A stretch of 43,096 bases of DNA from an uncultured Bacteroidaceae bacterium. GTDB taxonomy: Bacteria; Bacteroidota; Bacteroidia; Bacteroidales; Bacteroidaceae. This document shows, in pieces, positions 40,185-43,096 of the stretch (positions within the stretch are counted from its first letter, which is position 1; each line of letters begins with the position of its first letter). A program made the position numbers and the translations under genes. The DNA is taken from the NCBI GenBank assembly GCA_904502185.1, contig CAJGDX010000006.1:1-43096 (forward strand), in the 5' to 3' direction. The notes beneath the pieces were generated by a model, which was given only the letters and a program-made list of their open reading frames with translations, was not told the DNA's origin and did not search any database.

Positions 40185-41960
40185 ATGAAAAATACTATTA
40201 TCGAAAGAATCTCTGCAATGCGCAACTATATGCGCGAAAATGGATATACAGCATATATAGTTCCCAGCAGCGACCCCCACAGCAGCGAGTATGTGGCTGA
40301 CTGCTGGAAATCGCGCGAGTGGATAACCGGCTTCGATGGTTCTGCAGGAACAGCAGTAATTACCCTTGAAGATGCTGCATTATGGACCGATTCGCGTTAT
40401 TGGCTTGCTGCCGACGAGGTACTGCAGGGCACAGGAATAGAACTGATGAAAGACGGAGCAGAAAATACTCCCACGATAATTGCATGGCTCACCGAAAAAC
40501 TTTCAGCCAATCAGGTTGTAGGTGTAGACGGAAAAGTATGCTCTGTTGCCGAAGTCGAAGCATGGCAAGCTGCCTTTGCCTCAAAAGGAATTATAATAAA
40601 TGCGTCACAAGATGCATTCGACACATTGTGGAAGGAGCGTCCCTCTCTGCCAATGAGCATGGCAGAACAGATGCCGATTGAAAAGGCGGGGGAGAGCGCG
40701 AGCAGCAAAATAGCACGTCTGCGTCAGGCCATTGCTGCTGCAGGAGCAGAGGCTATGGCTGTAACAATGCTCGATGAAATTGCATGGCTGACCAATCTCA
40801 GAGGAGAGGATGTGGATTACAATCCTGTGCTTGTTTCCTACATGTTGGTAACAAAGGATGAGGCGACACTTTTTGTAGACCCCGCGAAGGTTTCAACTGA
40901 GATTATTGAATACCTGAATAGCGAAGGTGTGCGTATTGATTGCTACAACAGCTTCTTCGCTGCCATAAATGGCTTTAATGGCAAGCTTTTGCTCAATCCT
41001 GCAAAATGTTGCTATGCAGTTGTAGAGTCTGCAAAATGTGCAGAAATTGTTCGTGAGGCCTCACCAATAGCTTCAATGAAAGCTATAAAGAACAGCACGG
41101 AAATTACTGGTTTCAAGCAAGCTATGTTAGCCGAAGGTAAAGCCATGGTAAAACTGCTCCATTGGTTGCGTACGGCTGTCAAGGGCGGTAATCTTACCGA
41201 ACTTGCTGTAGACAGCAAGCTAACTGAGTTCAGACGCGAGGATGCCGACTTCAGAGGACTCAGTTTTGCGACAATCTCGGCTTACGGCGACCATGCAGCC
41301 ATCGTTCACTACGAGCCTACACCTGCAACCGACAAACAGATAGAGGAGCGTGGATTCCTACTGCTCGACTGCGGCGGACAATACAACAGCGGCACAACTG
41401 ACATTACCCGCACAATTCCCATGGGCGAACTTACACAAGAGGAAAAGGAGGATTATACACGAGTGCTTCGTGGTCACATCTCTCTGGCTATGGCACGTTT
41501 CCCGAAAGGAACATGCGGCACTCAGCTCGATGTACTTGCACGCCAGTGGCTGTGGCAGGCAGGAGAAAACTACCTGCATGGAACAGGACATGGAGTCGGT
41601 CACTTCCTCAATGTACACGAAGGTCCTCACCAGATTCGCATGAATCATATGCCTGCACCACTGTTGCCGGGTGTAACAGTCACCAACGAACCGGGACTTT
41701 ACAAAGCAGGACGTTTCGGAATACGCATAGAGAACACCATGCTTGTAGTACCTTCGCTTTCGACTGAGTTTGGCGAATATTGCGCAATGGAACCTCTTAC
41801 AATCTGCCCTATAAGCAAGGAACCTATTATACCTGAACTGTTGGGCGCAGAGGCAACTGCATATCTTAACGAGTATCACAAATGGGTGTTTGAGCAACTT
41901 TCGGGATACTTCAGTGGCGAAGAACTTGAATTCCTCAAAGAGGCTTGTGCAGCTTTATGA
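40185..41960 (+). CDS. Xaa-Pro aminopeptidase (aminopeptidase P, M24B)
   Basis: The 591-aa protein has the three-domain layout of eukaryotic-like aminopeptidase P: two creatinase-N-like domains (VPSSDPHSSEYVADCW, ITGFDGSAGTAVI; ~1-310) and a C-terminal pita-bread M24 domain. Metal ligands are visible: Asp395 in LLDCGGQY, Asp406 in GTTDITRT, His469 in HGTGHGVGHFLNVHEGP, and Glu in TNEPGLYKAG and in IRIENTML. It removes an N-terminal residue preceding proline, using two metal ions, in the cytosol. The next gene's start overlaps its stop (ATGA at 41957-41960). Confidence 0.92.
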   Translation: MKNTIIERISAMRNYMRENGYTAYIVPSSDPHSSEYVADCWKSREWITGFDGSAGTAVITLEDAALWTDSRYWLAADEVLQGTGIELMKDGAENTPTIIAWLTEKLSANQVVGVDGKVCSVAEVEAWQAAFASKGIIINASQDAFDTLWKERPSLPMSMAEQMPIEKAGESASSKIARLRQAIAAAGAEAMAVTMLDEIAWLTNLRGEDVDYNPVLVSYMLVTKDEATLFVDPAKVSTEIIEYLNSEGVRIDCYNSFFAAINGFNGKLLLNPAKCCYAVVESAKCAEIVREASPIASMKAIKNSTEITGFKQAMLAEGKAMVKLLHWLRTAVKGGNLTELAVDSKLTEFRREDADFRGLSFATISAYGDHAAIVHYEPTPATDKQIEERGFLLLDCGGQYNSGTTDITRTIPMGELTQEEKEDYTRVLRGHISLAMARFPKGTCGTQLDVLARQWLWQAGENYLHGTGHGVGHFLNVHEGPHQIRMNHMPAPLLPGVTVTNEPGLYKAGRFGIRIENTMLVVPSLSTEFGEYCAMEPLTICPISKEPIIPELLGAEATAYLNEYHKWVFEQLSGYFSGEELEFLKEACAAL

Positions 41961-42736
41961 TGAAATTTTTATCATTTATATGCTCTTTCCTGCTGTTTCT
42001 TTCATGCAGCGAAGAGTACAAGAGTATCGACGTGAGCATGATTGCTCATGCCGGCGGTCTTGTCAATGGGGCAACCATGACAAACTCCATGGAGGCCATA
42101 AATTCGGCACGTGACAATGGGTTCAAGTTTATAGAGCTGGATTTGTCGTTCACATCAGACAGTGCGCTTGTGGCACTGCACGACTGGCCCGAATACAACA
42201 AAGCAATGGGGATGCCCGAAAGGGGTGATGCTCCGTTGAGTCTCGAAGAGTTTATGGAGAAAGGGTTGCCTGGAGGCTTCACACCATTGACAAGTGCCGA
42301 GATAAACGATTTTTTTCTCAAAAACGATGACCTCTTTTTTGTCACAGACAAAGTTTCCGATGCAGATATACTGAATAGGTTTTTCCCAAGACTGAGGCAT
42401 CGCATGGTGGTAGAAGCTTTCAGCTACGACGACTATGTGGCATTGCTCAACAATGGATATTTTTGTGCCATGTATTCATGTATGGCAGAGGATATTGTGC
42501 CGGCAACTATGAAACACCTCCTTTTTCACTACATGTTCCCAGGCCCCAAAATAGAAATGGTAGCACTGCATACATCTGCCTTCGAATATTCATACCTGAA
42601 ATTATTAAGGCTGTTTTCTGATTTTAAGATAGCTCTTTTCACTGTAAACAACTCTTATGATATTCCGGCAGACTGCATAGATGAGATAAAATTCATTTAT
42701 ACAGATTCGCTCAGACCAGGTGATGCAGCCTGGTAA
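41957..42736 (+). CDS. Lipoprotein resembling glycerophosphodiester phosphodiesterase
   Basis: ATG 41957 overlaps the aminopeptidase stop and gives 259 aa; the frame extends to a TTG at 41945. A lipoprotein signal with lipobox FLSC (Cys17) precedes a GDPD-like TIM-barrel start: IAHAGGLVNG (His31), TNSMEAINSA, and IELDLSFTSDSALVALHD (Glu60, Asp62, His75). These match the metal and catalytic positions of the PI-PLC/GDPD superfamily, but the usual His-Arg-Gly is His-Ala-Gly and ENT is TNS. Membrane-anchored in the periplasm. Substrate unknown; a diverged or altered activity is possible. Confidence 0.75.
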   Translation: MMKFLSFICSFLLFLSCSEEYKSIDVSMIAHAGGLVNGATMTNSMEAINSARDNGFKFIELDLSFTSDSALVALHDWPEYNKAMGMPERGDAPLSLEEFMEKGLPGGFTPLTSAEINDFFLKNDDLFFVTDKVSDADILNRFFPRLRHRMVVEAFSYDDYVALLNNGYFCAMYSCMAEDIVPATMKHLLFHYMFPGPKIEMVALHTSAFEYSYLKLLRLFSDFKIALFTVNNSYDIPADCIDEIKFIYTDSLRPGDAAW

Positions 42737-42750
42737 CAATATATCGCAAA

Positions 42751-42799
42751 AATAAATGCCGATAGCGTCATAAATACTTTTGACCTATCGGCATTTATT
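42751..42799. terminator. Bidirectional terminator at the end of the aminopeptidase operon
   Basis: AATAAATGCCGATAG (42751-42765) pairs perfectly with CTATCGGCATTTATT (42785-42799), and GTCA/TGAC extends the stem past a bulged C. It lies between the GDPD-like gene and the convergent FHA gene. Confidence 0.9.
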
Positions 42800-42819
42800 A
42801 TATCTTGTCGGAATCACCG

Positions 42820-43096
42820 TTATTCGGACTCCGGTGTGTGCAGAATGAGCGTAGTTGCACCCAATGTGATGATTGCGCCATCTTCTATGCGCAAACGTTC
42901 TCTGTCGCCCAATATTCGGTTCATTACAAATGTGCCTGTAACACTGCGGTTGTCACGTATGGTGTAGATTAGCTCTCCAAATGGATCGCGTTTCACATTT
43001 ACCACACAATGGCGACGATCCATGCTGCGATCTTTCGTTTCAATGGGCAGGGTGATTTCTGTACCTTTGTTGTAACGGCCAATCATGTTGTCACCC
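42820..43096 (-). CDS. FHA-domain protein, 3' part only
   Basis: The frame is open to the right window edge: codons for Gly-Asp-Asn precede the Met at 43086, and GDNMIGRYNKG is the normal interior of an FHA domain, so the true start lies outside. Visible are IGRYNKG, SMDRRHCVV (the SxxH phosphothreonine-binding loop, with Arg), IRDNRSVTGTFV (the usual NGT appears as TGT), LRIEDGAIITLG and the stop after HTPESE. FHA domains bind phosphothreonine peptides in signalling. The upstream part and any fused domain are unseen. Confidence 0.8.
   Translation of the reverse strand, partial: GDNMIGRYNKGTEITLPIETKDRSMDRRHCVVNVKRDPFGELIYTIRDNRSVTGTFVMNRILGDRERLRIEDGAIITLGATTLILHTPESE

Overview
The window is chromosomal DNA of a Bacteroidales bacterium (Bacteroides/Prevotella-like, probably a gut commensal). 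The evidence is many copies of the Bacteroidetes -7 promoter box TAnnTTTG, weak Shine-Dalgarno sequences, eukaryotic-type (GT3) glycogen synthase next to alpha-glucan phosphorylase, a TamL-type lipoprotein/OMP, a DUF4296 lipoprotein, a CotH/lamin-tail protein with a C-terminal end typical of type IX secretion, and a Bacteroidetes-style class A RNase P RNA. There are no tRNAs, rRNAs, CRISPR arrays, IS elements or phage genes.

Layout. 1-3.2 kb: 3' end of glycogen synthase and a complete glycogen phosphorylase, closed by a strong terminator. 3.3-7.7 kb: the most unusual part, a four-gene cassette with its own promoter and terminator. It encodes an ECF-like sigma factor, a fusion of anti-sigma-like N-terminus, C39-like peptidase, RyR domain and zinc ribbon, a membrane protein with two TrkA-N-like Rossmann regions and a C-terminal RyR domain, and a stand-alone RyR protein. 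7.8-16.4 kb, minus strand: GH36 alpha-galactosidase, POT peptide transporter, type I asparaginase, the secreted CotH/LTD protein and an unrecognised 132-aa protein. 16.5-18.3 kb: DUF554-lrgA-lrgB with start/stop overlaps at both junctions. 18.3-21.3 kb, minus strand: PNPOx-like flavoprotein, YihY/BrkB membrane protein, Gfo/Idh/MocA oxidoreductase. 21.8-27.4 kb: ileS-dksA-like-lspA-DUF4296-97aa operon. 27.4-37.7 kb: two SpoU methyltransferases, a secreted esterase, TamL, a YycJ-like MBL hydrolase, tyrS, a threonine-aldolase-like lyase, rnpB and a ferritin. 37.9-43.1 kb: group-B-like [FeFe] hydrogenase, a TonB-C-terminal-domain protein, Xaa-Pro aminopeptidase, a GDPD-like lipoprotein and a truncated FHA protein at the edge.

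Most of the window is housekeeping: glycogen turnover, translation (ileS, tyrS, rnpB, RNA methyltransferases), envelope biogenesis (lspA, tamL, TonB-like) and peptide/sugar use. The RyR cassette stands out as a possible undescribed signalling system: three RyR-fold domains, one membrane-anchored next to Rossmann domains, one fused to a peptidase and anti-sigma-like region, and one free, all linked to a dedicated sigma factor. Secondary points of interest are a perfect 41-bp palindromic promoter before the CotH gene, a promoter-associated dispersed repeat (28.3 and 29.3-29.65 kb), hairpin leaders before tyrS and ileS, a ferritin with altered ferroxidase ligands and a POT transporter with an altered ExxER motif. 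All calls are from reading the sequence; no database search was run.
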